Assembly (NCBI GenBank): GCA_051061015.1
Contig: JBPFEG010000076.1
Location: 79,489-143,488 of the forward strand
Reading direction: 5' to 3'
DNA length: 64,000 bases
From: Methylomicrobium sp051061015
GTDB taxonomy: Bacteria > Pseudomonadota > Gammaproteobacteria > Methylococcales > Methylomonadaceae
Numbering within the stretch: position 1 is the stretch's first letter; every line of letters starts with the position of its first letter. The notes under the pieces were generated by a model. It did no database searches. It worked only from the letters and a program-made list of their open reading frames with translations, and was not told the origin of the DNA. Position numbers and translations under genes: made by a program. Positions 21,601-27,106 of the stretch are shown in pieces.

Positions 21601-22365
21601 ATCGGCTGAACGTTCCACAGATAAGCTATCCAATCCCAGTTTATCGAAATACTCTTTGCTTCCGATACCGCTAAGTTTTTTAGTCTCAAGATCAAACTGG
21701 AATTTCAAATTTTCGGATTGTAGAGCGGATTGCCGATTGACGTGCTCCAAAATCATACGGTTAGCCTCTACCTCGTTACCGGCAAGGCCTTTATTGATTA
21801 GGTCGCTTTGCAAGCGTTGTAAGTCATTAACAGAGAGACCGTTGATTTGACGATTGCTTAGCTCGGGATTGCTCAGAATTTCAGTGAACTCGGATTTAGA
21901 AAAGACGCTATTTTCTAGTGCATTAGGCGTAAGGGTCAGAAAATCGCCTGGGGCCGACCGGGCCATCATCTTAGAAGCCCTATCCCATAAGCTGTCATTG
22001 CTTGTCCGGTTGTAGGAAAGGTCTTTACCATCCATGATGCGTAAATATTCTTCTTGACTACCTCCGACAGCCTCTAAAAGAGCAGTTTGAAATAGGGAAT
22101 GTTCCAATAAACTAGCCACTTCCGTGTCGGCAATCGTGACTACTTGCTTCTTGCCGTCCATATCGAACGAATGATTACTTATTTCTACAGCAGCTTGCCA
22201 GGCTTGGATATCACCCATGCTACCGCTGTACAACAAAGTCAGGGCATTGGCGGTGGCATTGCGAGCCACCGCCGACGTTTCGCCCACCAAACGTTGTAGG
22301 CCTTCAACTCCGGTGTATCCTTCTGTACCAATTTTGCTGAGTGCTTCTTTAAGTGTTAGTGTCAT
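9628..22365 (-). CDS. Giant RTX protein with FrpC-like calcium region and 28 tandem modules
   Basis: This 4245-residue secreted protein begins at an ATG preceded by AGGGAGTG. Its N-terminal head (1-412) has no recognised enzyme domain and contains glycine/alanine-rich hydrophobic stretches at about 315-345 and 355-395. Residues 418-560 match the FrpC-type calcium region (DPLTLDLDGDGLET, then FDHDGDG, LDRNGNGLIDNGSELFGD and DSNGDG). The first RTX nonapeptides begin near 930. Residues 1116-3600 hold 28 modules of the form YIVDNxGDxV...GTGNxLDN interspersed with GGxGxDxL repeats. About 3720-4042 are VCBS/cadherin-like domains. RTX repeats then return, followed by a C-terminus (LPQNYQDALAPVLAANWK) typical of type I secretion signals. 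No HlyC acyltransferase gene and no LapG-type retention module were seen. Its role may be surface layer, adhesin or toxin; the sequence alone does not decide. The exporter and adaptor genes follow. Confidence 0.95.
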   Translation of the reverse strand: MTLTLKEALSKIGTEGYTGVEGLQRLVGETSAVARNATANALTLLYSGSMGDIQAWQAAVEISNHSFDMDGKKQVVTIADTEVASLLEHSLFQTALLEAVGGSQEEYLRIMDGKDLSYNRTSNDSLWDRASKMMARSAPGDFLTLTPNALENSVFSKSEFTEILSNPELSNRQINGLSVNDLQRLQSDLINKGLAGNEVEANRMILEHVNRQSALQSENLKFQFDLETKKLSGIGSKEYFDKLGLDSLSVERSADLLGRNAEVLRLTGTVMEPESLKNFIQTNELIKSYQQERIGILEAAGDLAGAAEAGKALSRANAAGIVMGLLLIGSEAMAAGLAGDSERAHDIISEGLTELAKGAAVFGGIELAAIGIGAAIGLPIGAFVGSLLLVYGSYQAFQLVPSLVQSLNDLFISARNWIQRRDPLTLDLDGDGLETVGIDPNAPILFDHDGDGVANATGWIKRDDGFLILDRNGNGLIDNGSELFGDSTPLSAGGTAADGFAALAQEDSNGDGLVNFHDASWNDLRVWRDLNSDGVSQDGELFTLEALGIAGIHVAKSENTTRLADGNQIADLGSYIRTDGTEGTVGQVTGALADIDLVDNPFYREFSDTVPLTEQAQTLPDLQGSGRVRDLREAVSLSPALGNALVGYAAADTKAGQMALIDALISQWALSSGFQTSIEKAAAQDDRLLFLVPGLTAGDVLGGFIASGGGSGGENSSLGVPTAEEKARLEALKAQQIRITEILGILEKFNGMTFVNIEPDVVHTGANLSIAPADTSTLGGTTGLELGSDLFVLTLSTAQIGFIEQAYAALRQSVYDGLLLQTRLKPYMDAVKLAITEAGIGLDFTGTTTLFQTRYDQAPGEAVRDLLDLQRITGTNLNGSGWDGYEQLRGWLVADAVNRADTELSAKLVAALTEFGYSGLRTQGDGATANDVVIGAENGAVLHGEGGNDLILGGAGDDMLNGGTGIDTLYGGMGSDTYVFNLGDGADTIIEMNGDTGTDTLQFGDGIRAGDLDIFMDGDKLVFAHINGKDRLTVANWFGSLADGAHRLDTVTFADGAMLQLDALQLGSVGNDTLIGTSNSDILMGGAGDDILISDGNDWLNGGSGADAMSGSIGDDIYVIDNAGDAVIELEGEGNDTIDARVSYTLGNNVENMRLMGASSINGTGNELDNVITGNAADNILQGMAGSDTLIGSAGNDTLDGGLGADIMTGGTGNDVYIVDTLADALTEQAGEGIDTVKTDLGYTLGMNLENLILTGINAVDGTGNELNNMLTGNAADNILSGLAGNDILDGGLGADTLIGGIGNDTYIVDNTDDLVIEDAAEGIDTVKSSITYTLTDNVENLTLTGTASINGTGNVLDNIFIGNDAANTLTGLEGNDTLDGKDGGDTLIGGTGNDTYVVDDIGDAVQENVDEGIDTVQSSIGYTLGANLENLTLIGGSAIDGTGNELDNRLTGNGAVNILDGGLGADSMAGGAGNDIYILDNLGDTVTEYAWQGTDTVVSPFDYTLGVNVENLTLTEGTALTGTGNELDNAFTGNSNDNTLTGLAGKDTLDGGLGIDMLIGGIGNDTYIVDTLLDTALEAEGEGIDTIKSDLTWILAANLDNLTLTGAAAIDGTGNLLDNVIIGNAADNTLTALEGNDTLDGGAGADTLLGGMGNDTYAVDNTGDWVIESVNEGTDTVKSSITYMLTDNVENLALTDPALNSGLAPANIDGTGNVLDNILFGNSGNNTLTGLEGNDTLDGGAGADTLIGGTGDDSYVVDNVGDVVVELVGEGVDSVKSSISYTLTGNVEHLTLTGTTSIDGTGNAQDNSIAGNSGNNRLDGGAGVDVLAGGAGNDTYIVDNTADAVIELAGAGTDSVFSSADYALSDNVEILTLTGTADINAIGNALDNTLAGNSADNLLIGLAGNDTLNGDAGNDRLDGGTGIDKMTGGTGNDIYMVDNSGDGVTENLAEGTDTVLSSISYTLGDNLENLTLTGTSAIDGTGNELGNILIGNDAANILDGGLGVDVMAGGAGNDLYTVDNIGDVITEYVDEGTDTVQSSISYILADNVENLVLVGENLDGTGNMLDNNITGTGGNNVLNGGMGMDAMAGGAGNDTYIVDNTADAVIELTGEGTDSAFASADYALSGNIENLTLIGTAAINGSGNALDNLITGNDADNILNGMAGDDTLNGGAGVDTLIGGAGNDIYTVDNTTDVVMENLNEGTDSVFASATYTLSGNIENLILTGTAGIDGTGNTLNNIITGNSGSNRLDGGAGADTMTGGAGNDAYIVDNAGDKTVEVYNAGIDTVFSSVSHTLASNVENLTITGAGDIDATGNELNNILVGNTGNNRLYGLAGNDTLTGDIGNDLIDGGVGADSMAGNAGDDTYIVDNASDAVTENADEGLDTVQSTITYTLGANVENLTLTGGAAINGTGNELDNVIAGNAAANVLNGGLGADSMSGGAGNDTYVVDNIGDIGTEGLNAGTDLVQSSITYTLTDNVENLTLTGAGIIDGTGNGLNNIVIGNAAANVLDGGAGADTLHAGAGDDSLIGGDDSDALNGEAGNDQLQGNAGNDALDGGLGADSMSGGAGNDTYVVDHVGDLVAENLNEGIDLVQSSITYTLTDNVENLTLTGTANTNGTGNALDNIFLGNSGNNTLTGLEGNDTLNGGAGADTMLGGIGNDTYVVDNNGDLVIESLNEGVDLVQSGISYTLTDNVEHLALTGTASINGTGNALDNVIVGNTGSNTLAGLDGNDTLTSNAGNDTLDGGTGADSLAGGAGNDTYIVDHIGDLVTEAVNAGIDWVKSGITYMLTDNVENLNLTGEDTINGTGNALNNIITGNVAANVLDGGAGADSLSAGAGDDTLLGGVGNDILDGGTGADLMQGGLNNDIYIVDNSGDLVIENLNEGVDLVQSGITYSLTDNVENLSLTGSVNIDGTGNALDNIILGNSGNNRLTGLEGNDTLNGGLGADTMLGGVGDDIYLVENTGDVIIENPGEGIDNVQSSISYTLTDNVENLALSGTASINGTGNALNNVIAGNTGNNILAGLTGNDSLTGNVGNDTLDGGRDADTMAGGAGNDTYIVDHVGDLVTEALNAGVDTAQSSISYTLGANVENLSLTGTDAINGTGNTLNNTITGNAAANVLDGGAGADSMTGGAGNDIYIVDNAGDVVTEALAAGIDIVQSSITYTLGTNVENLALTGMAAINGTGNGIDNTIIGNNAVNVLDGGLGADTMQGGASDDIYIVDNTGDVVIEGVDAGTDTVQSNVTYTLSGNVENLSLTGTADINGTGNALDNVIMGNSGVNVLAGLEGNDTYSIKNTEDVIVENAGEGADSVFATATYTLSDNVENLTLTGTTTINGTGNALDNILTGNSGVNVLDGGLGADTMAGGAGNDIYIVDNAGDVVTEALNAGIDTTQSSISYTLASNVENLVLTGTEAIDATGNALDNGITGNARNNLIDGGIGADRLAGGGGNDTYVVENNGDLVIESLNEGTDLVQSGISYMLTDNVENLILDGSTNINGTGNAWDNMIVGNSGDNILAGMAGNDTLDGGVGADRLDGGLGDDTYIIDNMGDVGVEAASAGIDTVQSSVSYMLSDNIENLTLIGTIGINATGNTLDNILNGNKGANVLDGDAGADTLIGGRGNDTLLGGAGNDRYVFNPGDGTDVIKDVLGSDTLYIGGGLIEANLEGVRDGDNMIVNIFGTSETITLTNWFVQSEGVNRIEFSDGSSLDRTGIVGLLNRPPVANPDAITVFEDGGVMNVPTTALLTNDADPNANDVISIIAVGASTIGASVSLTSSTGSWQGGQVQYDIGDRFQELGAGQTVIDSFGYTISDSKGETASSLVTVTITGMNDAPVTTVDTVTVQEDLIVSATGNVLSNDTDVDQRTVLSVVDPGLRIGSYGSLTLGADGSYTYSVDNTSSVVQSLGRTAQLSEHFGYTVTDGIVGVASALDVYLNGTNDTPILVAPLADQDITFNKLFSWQMPSGSFIDIDQGDTLDYSATLADGSSLPNWLNFDSVAQTFSGMAPKTVGDVDIQVTATDRVAATGSTVDSLIASDIFRISISHGNEGVGNGQDSAPAGTGSNFNDGPGTSPGNPGAGGGHSASNILLGTEGNDRLTGSSGDDLFEGNGENDRLEGGAGNDIYLFGRNGGMDTVIKKDAAAGNTDVLRFGENIANEQVWFRRVGSDLEASFIGTDDKVIVNNWYKGSAYHVEHFQTADGKMLLDSQVENLVSAMAAFSPPAAGQTSLPQNYQDALAPVLAANWK
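11565..19025 (-). repeat. 28-copy coding tandem repeat inside the RTX gene
   Basis: Counting copies of the motif from YIVDNxGD to GTGNxLDNxxxGN by hand gives 28 modules, averaging about 89 residues because the number of GGxGxD nonapeptides between them varies. Copies share a core of the form VQSSISYTLxxNVENLTLTG. Copy 7 has an eight-residue insertion (DPALNSGLAP region). Copies 9, 14, 26 and 28 have altered GTGN (AIGN or ATGN). The modules presumably fold as calcium-dependent beta rolls after secretion. The DNA copies are similar enough that unequal recombination or assembly collapse could change the number. Confidence 0.9.
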
Positions 22366-22379
22366 GTGTCACTCCCTGC

Positions 22380-22844
22380 TTATTTGAACTCGACACTAAA
22401 AAAATGAATATTTTTACGTGCTATGGTATTTGGTTCATTGGGAGTACCACCCTTTGCGAAAGGCCGAAAATATGCATATTCTTCAAGTCCTTCTCGGATG
22501 AATTGCTTGATTTTCTCTTGACTCGACTCAAGACTTTTAGGAATCTTAAGATCATAAACGGTCCACTGATATTTCAATCCACTCGCCTCGTCCCCAATCC
22601 CTTTTTCATCCAAATTAAATACAACAAACTCATCATTGATACCGACTGCATAATAAGCCAATTGCTCTCGTCCCTTACCATTTAAACAAAGTAGATAAAC
22701 CCCTCGCTCGTGATCAACCGTCCACCAATATGGTTCTTGAATTCTTGGTATCCACCTTGCTAGCGCACGAACTTTTTCAAAAGTAATAACTGAAGAGATT
22801 CTTGCTTTATCTTTATCGGATATTTTTTCGTTCACAAAAGCCAT
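22380..22844 (-). CDS. Unknown 154-residue protein, first gene of RTX operon
   Basis: I do not recognise this family. The frame opens at an ATG and ends 14 bases before the RTX start, so it is probably cotranscribed and its level tied to the RTX protein. The product is soluble-looking, with no signal peptide or membrane segment. Visible features are a Trp/Tyr-rich core (PYWWTVDHERGVYLLCLNG), an acidic middle (NDEFVVFNLDEKGIGDE) and an amphipathic helix (SQEKIKQFIREGLEEY). Base composition is AT-richer than that of the exporter genes and similar to the RTX head, which suggests the head and this gene arrived together. It does not look like an HlyC acyltransferase. Position and size would fit an immunity protein, chaperone or head-binding partner; this is inference only. 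Confidence 0.7.
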   Translation of the reverse strand: MAFVNEKISDKDKARISSVITFEKVRALARWIPRIQEPYWWTVDHERGVYLLCLNGKGREQLAYYAVGINDEFVVFNLDEKGIGDEASGLKYQWTVYDLKIPKSLESSQEKIKQFIREGLEEYAYFRPFAKGGTPNEPNTIARKNIHFFSVEFK

Positions 22845-23288
22845 ATCTGGTTTCTCATGCTAGAAGTGTAAGAGCTGATTATTGCCCTGTTAAATATACT
22901 TTACTGCTAACCTTAGGGAAGCACTATGGTTATAAAGTCGTAGGATAGTCTGATCACCAAACTCTTCATTCAGCGATCTCTGATAACCCGATTTGTGCTT
23001 TTCTGATCATCACATCGATCGTTTCACTTTCTCAATGACATTGAGACCAATTCAATATCGTTTCTTAGCGTTCACGGGAACTGGCTTATTAAACTTGGAC
23101 TTTATTTATAGATAATGCATTACCGTATCGTATTGCTTCAGCCAGATTGATACCAATATATCTTGTATTGTTAATAGTACACATACTCAGTCGACTTGTT
23201 TTCAACATTTGCTGGAAATGTTAAATAGATCACAGCTTTTGCCGATCACTCTGAACATCGGTTTTTCGGTGCTGGTCTGGGATCGACC

Positions 23289-23340
23289 CTGCTGTCCAAC
23301 GTGATTAGATATAACTCCATGAGGCGCAATAGGACAGCAG
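23289..23340. repeat. 9-bp inverted repeat with 34-base loop
   Basis: CTGCTGTCC at 23289-23297 is matched perfectly by GGACAGCAG at 23332-23340. It lies 27 bases from a second, stronger palindrome. It could be a folded regulatory RNA or the remains of a mobile element end; no transposase gene is nearby. Confidence 0.5.
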
Positions 23341-23367
23341 AATACGTCTGAGCATCGAAAATCAACA

Positions 23368-23402
23368 TAAGACGCAATACAGCTATCGCTTATTGCGTCT
23401 TA
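23368..23402. repeat. Perfect 12-bp inverted repeat
   Basis: TAAGACGCAATA (23368-23379) pairs perfectly with TATTGCGTCTTA (23391-23402) across an 11-base loop. There is no long T run on either side, so a simple terminator is not certain. It sits between the flavoprotein gene remnant and the RTX operon, which puts it at the presumed edge of the RTX island. Confidence 0.6.
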
Positions 23403-23449
23403 CAGATTACCCTAATCGCTCTGAAAGTTTCTCGGACATAGATGATCTG

Positions 23450-23542
23450 GATTTAGCCACTCCCGCACGCCTAGCCTCGCGCACAGGCCGGTGGCGAAAC
23501 AGGCAGTAAGCAGATACCCTCCAGTGGGGCGTCCCAGTTGCC
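23450..23542 (-). pseudogene. Remnant of 3' end of a BaiN/HI0933-type flavoprotein gene
   Basis: This stretch repeats the 3' end of the intact flavoprotein gene just to its right. Over the 69 bases from 23450 aligned with 23767-23835, 56 match by eye. Translated on the minus strand it gives TGGYLLTACFATGLCARLG, against TGGYLLTACFATGLCAGLG in the intact gene. A one-base deletion near 23527 separates this frame from the preceding WDAP, and nothing upstream of that matches. It is therefore a dead fragment of about 30 codons, diverged from the neighbour rather than a fresh copy. Confidence 0.8.
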
Positions 23543-23749
23543 AATTATGTCAGTGAGAATGTTAAATGAGTCTCCCAATTCATGAGTTTCAGAGTGATTG
23601 GGGAGAGATCATATTAAATCACATATCCAATTTGCCATACTTTAGCCCATAGTCATTTAACATTTGCACATGCTTATCTGTGCACCGTGAAGCAGGGATA
23701 GAGGGCATCAGGAATCGTGATGGCGACGGCAAAACGGACCTGAAATGCC

Positions 23750-24997
23750 TCAGGATGAATAGTGACGATTTAGCCAGCCACGTACGCCTAACCCCGCGCA
23801 TAAACCTGTCGCGAAACAGGCCGTGAGCAGATACCCCCCCGTTGGAGCCTCCCAATCCACCATCTCTCCTGCGACAAAAACGCCGGGTATCGCGGTAAGC
23901 ATCAGGTTTTGATCGAGGCTGTTAAAGGACACCCCGCCGGCGGTGCTGATCGCTTCGGCGATAGGACGGGCAGCGCGCACGGTAATCGGCAAGGCCTTGA
24001 TTGTGGCCGCGAGCGTGGCGGGATCGGCAAATTGTTCCTTGCTGAGCACCTCGTGCAGCAAGGCCAACTTGACTCCGGAAATTCCGAGACGGCTTTGCAG
24101 ATGGCTGGACAGCGACCGCGATCCACGCGGCTGGCTGACCTCGGTCAACACCCGTGCCGCATCGCGTCCGGGCACTAGATCAAGCATAAAGGTGGCGCTG
24201 CCGTGGACATTCAGATAGTCGCGCAGCCGCTGCGAAAACGCATAGATCAGACTGCCCTCCACCCCGTGCGCGCTAATCGCCATTTCACCCTGGCGCCGCT
24301 CGGTGCTTCCCTGCAGGTCGGTAAATGTCAGCGCCACCGATTTGAGCGGGGCGCCGGCAAATTTATCGCGCAGATACTGGCTCCATGCCACATCGAAGCC
24401 GCAATTCGCGCTTTGCAATGGCATGATTTCAACACCCCGAGCCTGTAGCCACGGCACCCAGGCACCGTCCGAGCCCAGTTGCGGCCAGCTGGCTCCACCC
24501 AGCGCCAGCACGGTCGCCTGCGGTCTAATCGCAATTTCGCCGGTCGGATGGGCCAGACGCAAGGCGCCATCGGCGTCCCAGCCCAGCCAGCGATGGCGCA
24601 CGTGCAGGCGCACTCCGGCGCTGCGCAGGCGATGCAGCCATGCCCGCAGCAGCGGCGCGGCTTTCATTTGCGTGGGAAAGACTCGGCCCGAACTGCCGAC
24701 GAAGGTATCGATACCCAGCCCGTGTACCCACGCGCGCAAGGCGTCCGGCGGGAATCGGTCGAGCATGACTTGCAATTGCGGCTGGCGATCACCGTAGCGG
24801 GTACAGAAGCTGTCGTAGGCTTCGCTGTGGGTAATATTTAATCCGCCGATGCCGGCCAGTAAAAACTTGCGGCCGAGCGAGGGCATGGCATCGTAAACAT
24901 CGACCTGCACGCCCGCAAGACTCAGCGCTTCGGCGGCCATTAGACCCGCCGGACCTCCGCCGATAATGGCGACTTGCGGGGCAGTTGAATCGGACAT
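23750..24997 (-). CDS. FAD-dependent oxidoreductase, BaiN/HI0933 family (TIGR03862-like)
   Basis: This 415-residue flavoprotein has the N-terminal dinucleotide-binding motif IIGGGPAGLMAAEAL, the family-typical LGRKFLLAGIGGLNITHSE and SSGRVFPTQMKAAPLLRAWL. The FAD-closing C-terminal motif is GVFVAGEMVDWEAPTGGYLL. The ATG giving MSDSTAPQVA was chosen because it places the GGGPAG motif near the N-terminus; an in-frame start 24 codons upstream adds only low-complexity sequence. Proteins of this family are often annotated NAD(P)/FAD-dependent oxidoreductase, with no firmly known substrate outside gut bile-acid metabolism. A broken copy of its 3' end lies about 210 bases downstream. It is not clearly in an operon; the old yellow enzyme gene is upstream on the same strand, about 195 bases away. 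Confidence 0.9.
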   Translation of the reverse strand: MSDSTAPQVAIIGGGPAGLMAAEALSLAGVQVDVYDAMPSLGRKFLLAGIGGLNITHSEAYDSFCTRYGDRQPQLQVMLDRFPPDALRAWVHGLGIDTFVGSSGRVFPTQMKAAPLLRAWLHRLRSAGVRLHVRHRWLGWDADGALRLAHPTGEIAIRPQATVLALGGASWPQLGSDGAWVPWLQARGVEIMPLQSANCGFDVAWSQYLRDKFAGAPLKSVALTFTDLQGSTERRQGEMAISAHGVEGSLIYAFSQRLRDYLNVHGSATFMLDLVPGRDAARVLTEVSQPRGSRSLSSHLQSRLGISGVKLALLHEVLSKEQFADPATLAATIKALPITVRAARPIAEAISTAGGVSFNSLDQNLMLTAIPGVFVAGEMVDWEAPTGGYLLTACFATGLCAGLGVRGWLNRHYSS

Positions 24998-25192
24998 AAA
25001 GGCGATAGATGAAAGTGGGACAGGCGCGCATTCTAACCTAATCGCGGTATTAAAAATTCGAGCACGCAAAACAAGTGATCAAAAAATGCGCTTAATACCT
25101 AAAAATCACTATGCCAGGCATAGAGCTATTGATCCAATCGACCACAATCGATTTTTCAACAGAATCGGCTCGAAGCATTCGACCCAGAAGAA

Positions 25193-26269
25193 CTAACCCG
25201 CTTCCGACACCAGACTGGGGTAATCGGTATAGCCCTTCTCAGGCTCGGGCAATCCATAGCCGTAGAACGTCTCGGTATGATATGGATTGAGCTGCACGTT
25301 CAGTTTCAGGCGGCGAGGCAAGTCCGGATTGGATATGAAGTCCTTCCCAAACGCCATCGCATCCGCCTCCCCTGCGGCAATTACCTGTTGGGCGGTTTCC
25401 CGGTTGAATCCTTCATTGGCGATCAAAACGCCGCCAAAGCGTTTTTTCAGCGCGGGACTGATCCGGTTTTCACCCAGGGACTCTCTGGTAAAAATAAAGG
25501 CAATACCTCTTTGGCCTAATTGATCCGCCACATAGCCGAAGGTATTCAAAGGGTCCGAATCGCTCATGGAATGGGCATCACCCCTAGGCGCAAGGTGAAC
25601 CCCTACCCGATCCGCGCCCCAGACCGAAATCGCGGCATCGGTGACTTCCAACAGCAACCGGGCACGGTTTTCTATCGGACCGCCATAGCGGTCATTACGA
25701 TGATTGGTGCTGTCCTGCAGAAACTGGTCGAGCAGGTAACCGTTGGCGCCATGGATTTCGACGCCGTCGAAATCGGCCTGTTTGGCGTTTTCCGCCCCTT
25801 TGCGATAGTCTTCGACAATGCCGGGAATTTCAGCCGTGTCTAAAGCTCTTGGCGTCACGAATTCCCGCAGCGGCCGCAACAGGCTGACATGGCCCAAAGG
25901 AGCAATGGCGCTCGGGGCGACGGGAAGTTCGCCGCTCAGGTAATCCGGATGGGAAACCCTGCCGACATGCCATAGCTGTAAAAAAATTCGGCCGCCGGCA
26001 ACGTGTACGGCCCGGGTGACCCTGGCCCAGCCTTCGACTTGAGCATCCGACCAAATCCCCGGCGTATCGGGATAACCTACGCCCTGCGCGGAAATGCAGG
26101 TCGCTTCGCTTAAAATCAGTCCCGCACTCGCCCTTTGGGCGTAGTATTCAGCCATCAGCGCGTTAGGGACTCTTCCGGCACTGGCTCGGCAGCGTGTCAG
26201 CGGCGCCATTATAATTCGGTTAGGGAGAGTGAGCGCTCCAACAGTGAGGGGTTCAAACAGGTTATTCAT
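25193..26269 (-). CDS. Old yellow enzyme family alkene reductase
   Basis: This 358-residue FMN-dependent (beta/alpha)8 enzyme reduces activated C=C bonds using NAD(P)H. Family motifs seen are NRIIMAPLTRCRA near the N-terminus, the substrate-binding pair in VEIHGANGYLLDQFL (His and Asn), the following NHRNDRYGG, and the phosphate-binding region near IANEGFNRETAQ. AFGKDFISNPDLPRRL near the C-terminus is also typical of the NemA/xenobiotic reductase group. GGAGGACAAA immediately precedes the ATG, a strong ribosome-binding site. Physiological substrate is unknown; such enzymes often handle reactive electrophiles such as quinones, N-ethylmaleimide or nitro compounds. No adjacent TetR-type repressor (NemR) was found. 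Confidence 0.95.
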   Translation of the reverse strand: MNNLFEPLTVGALTLPNRIIMAPLTRCRASAGRVPNALMAEYYAQRASAGLILSEATCISAQGVGYPDTPGIWSDAQVEGWARVTRAVHVAGGRIFLQLWHVGRVSHPDYLSGELPVAPSAIAPLGHVSLLRPLREFVTPRALDTAEIPGIVEDYRKGAENAKQADFDGVEIHGANGYLLDQFLQDSTNHRNDRYGGPIENRARLLLEVTDAAISVWGADRVGVHLAPRGDAHSMSDSDPLNTFGYVADQLGQRGIAFIFTRESLGENRISPALKKRFGGVLIANEGFNRETAQQVIAAGEADAMAFGKDFISNPDLPRRLKLNVQLNPYHTETFYGYGLPEPEKGYTDYPSLVSEAG

Positions 26270-26751
26270 TTTGTCCTCCGGTTAATGACGGGCTTTAGCC
26301 TGCGTGTCCGTGATTTTAAATCGGCAATATTCAGGCAAGAAGCATCATGAGCGGTTTAGAAGCCTCGCTACGATTACGGATCTTCAATCTACGCTGATGC
26401 CGATCTGCCTGGATTTTACCATCCACAGAGGTAAACTTATCAATTTACAGCGCGGACAAAAGAAAGATCATCCATCAGGAAATCGGCCATTAAGAGACAT
26501 GTGACTTTGAATTTGTCTAATACCTCCTGCCCGCTTGCACCGGCGCAAACTCCGCGCTTGTTTGCACGGCCACTATGCGCAGAGCCGGTCTCTCTTCGAA
26601 AAAAATCATCCGTGCGACGCCGCCATGATAAACCGGCGCCAATCACACGCTTACCGGCCGTTTCGAGTTACAATACGCGGTTATATAAAACCGATTCCTT
26701 GAACAGGCTGGCCTGTTCCTTACTTTGAACCCTGGTTTAAGGTGCTGCATT
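26270..26751. other. Intergenic region, no gene seen
   Basis: About 480 bases between the divergent old yellow enzyme and zinc-ribbon genes. I see no recognisable coding sequence, RNA gene or strong repeat; the open frames here are short and on both strands without family resemblance. It must hold the promoters of both flanking genes. Confidence 0.5.
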
Positions 26752-27039
26752 ATGAAAAAATGCCCTTCTTGCGGTTATGAAAATCCGCTCCCCGAAACAA
26801 AATGTCCCCAATGCGGGAGTTATTATTCGAAAATCATCGAACTGCTCGATCAGGAAGCCGCCCACGAAGAGGAGCAATCCTTTCGCGGTAAGTGCCGGCG
26901 TATTTTTCAGGCGGGCAATATCAAACTCGCGCTGAAAGCCGAATTGAAACGCTGGTGGGCAGGTCTCGGCGGCCGCGCCAAATTTACGCTGTTTGTGATC
27001 TTCGTGTTCGTGTTCGCGCTGGTCGTTTCGGTATTGTAA
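26752..27039 (+). CDS. Small zinc-ribbon membrane protein
   Basis: This 95-residue protein opens with a double CxxC zinc ribbon: C4-P-S-C7 and C18-P-Q-C21. A charged helical middle with many Glu and Lys follows, then a single C-terminal membrane segment (about 76-94, FTLFVIFVFVFALVVSVL). The topology suggests a tail-anchored inner-membrane protein with the ribbon in the cytoplasm. The ATG at 26752 was chosen because it places the first Cys at position 4. Function is unknown; similar short zinc-ribbon proteins are common in gammaproteobacteria. It precedes icd by 67 bases and may or may not be cotranscribed with it. Confidence 0.8.
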   Translation: MKKCPSCGYENPLPETKCPQCGSYYSKIIELLDQEAAHEEEQSFRGKCRRIFQAGNIKLALKAELKRWWAGLGGRAKFTLFVIFVFVFALVVSVL

Positions 27040-27106
27040 GACTTTAGCCCTAACCGGGCATTGCTGTGTATTATCCCTGTTTATTCTATTTTTTATGGAG
27101 TTTTGA

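Larger units (their letters stand above)
22845..23749. other. Gene-poor AT-rich stretch upstream of RTX operon
   Basis: About 900 bases with no convincing gene. It holds two strong inverted repeats (23289-23340 and 23368-23402) and a frameshifted remnant of the 3' end of a flavoprotein gene (23450-23542). It must also hold the RTX operon promoter, reading leftward. I could not pick a clear -35/-10 pair by eye. The short frame at 23619-23855 has no recognisable product and overlaps the flavoprotein gene. Confidence 0.6.

Noticed and set aside
9628..22365. LapA-type cell-surface retention adhesin
   Set aside because: I saw no N-terminal retention module with a LapG cleavage site and no LapD/LapG genes nearby, so a LapA mechanism is not supported.
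23619..23855. 78-codon frame next to the flavoprotein gene
   Set aside because: Overlaps the end of the flavoprotein gene in another frame and shows no recognisable motif.
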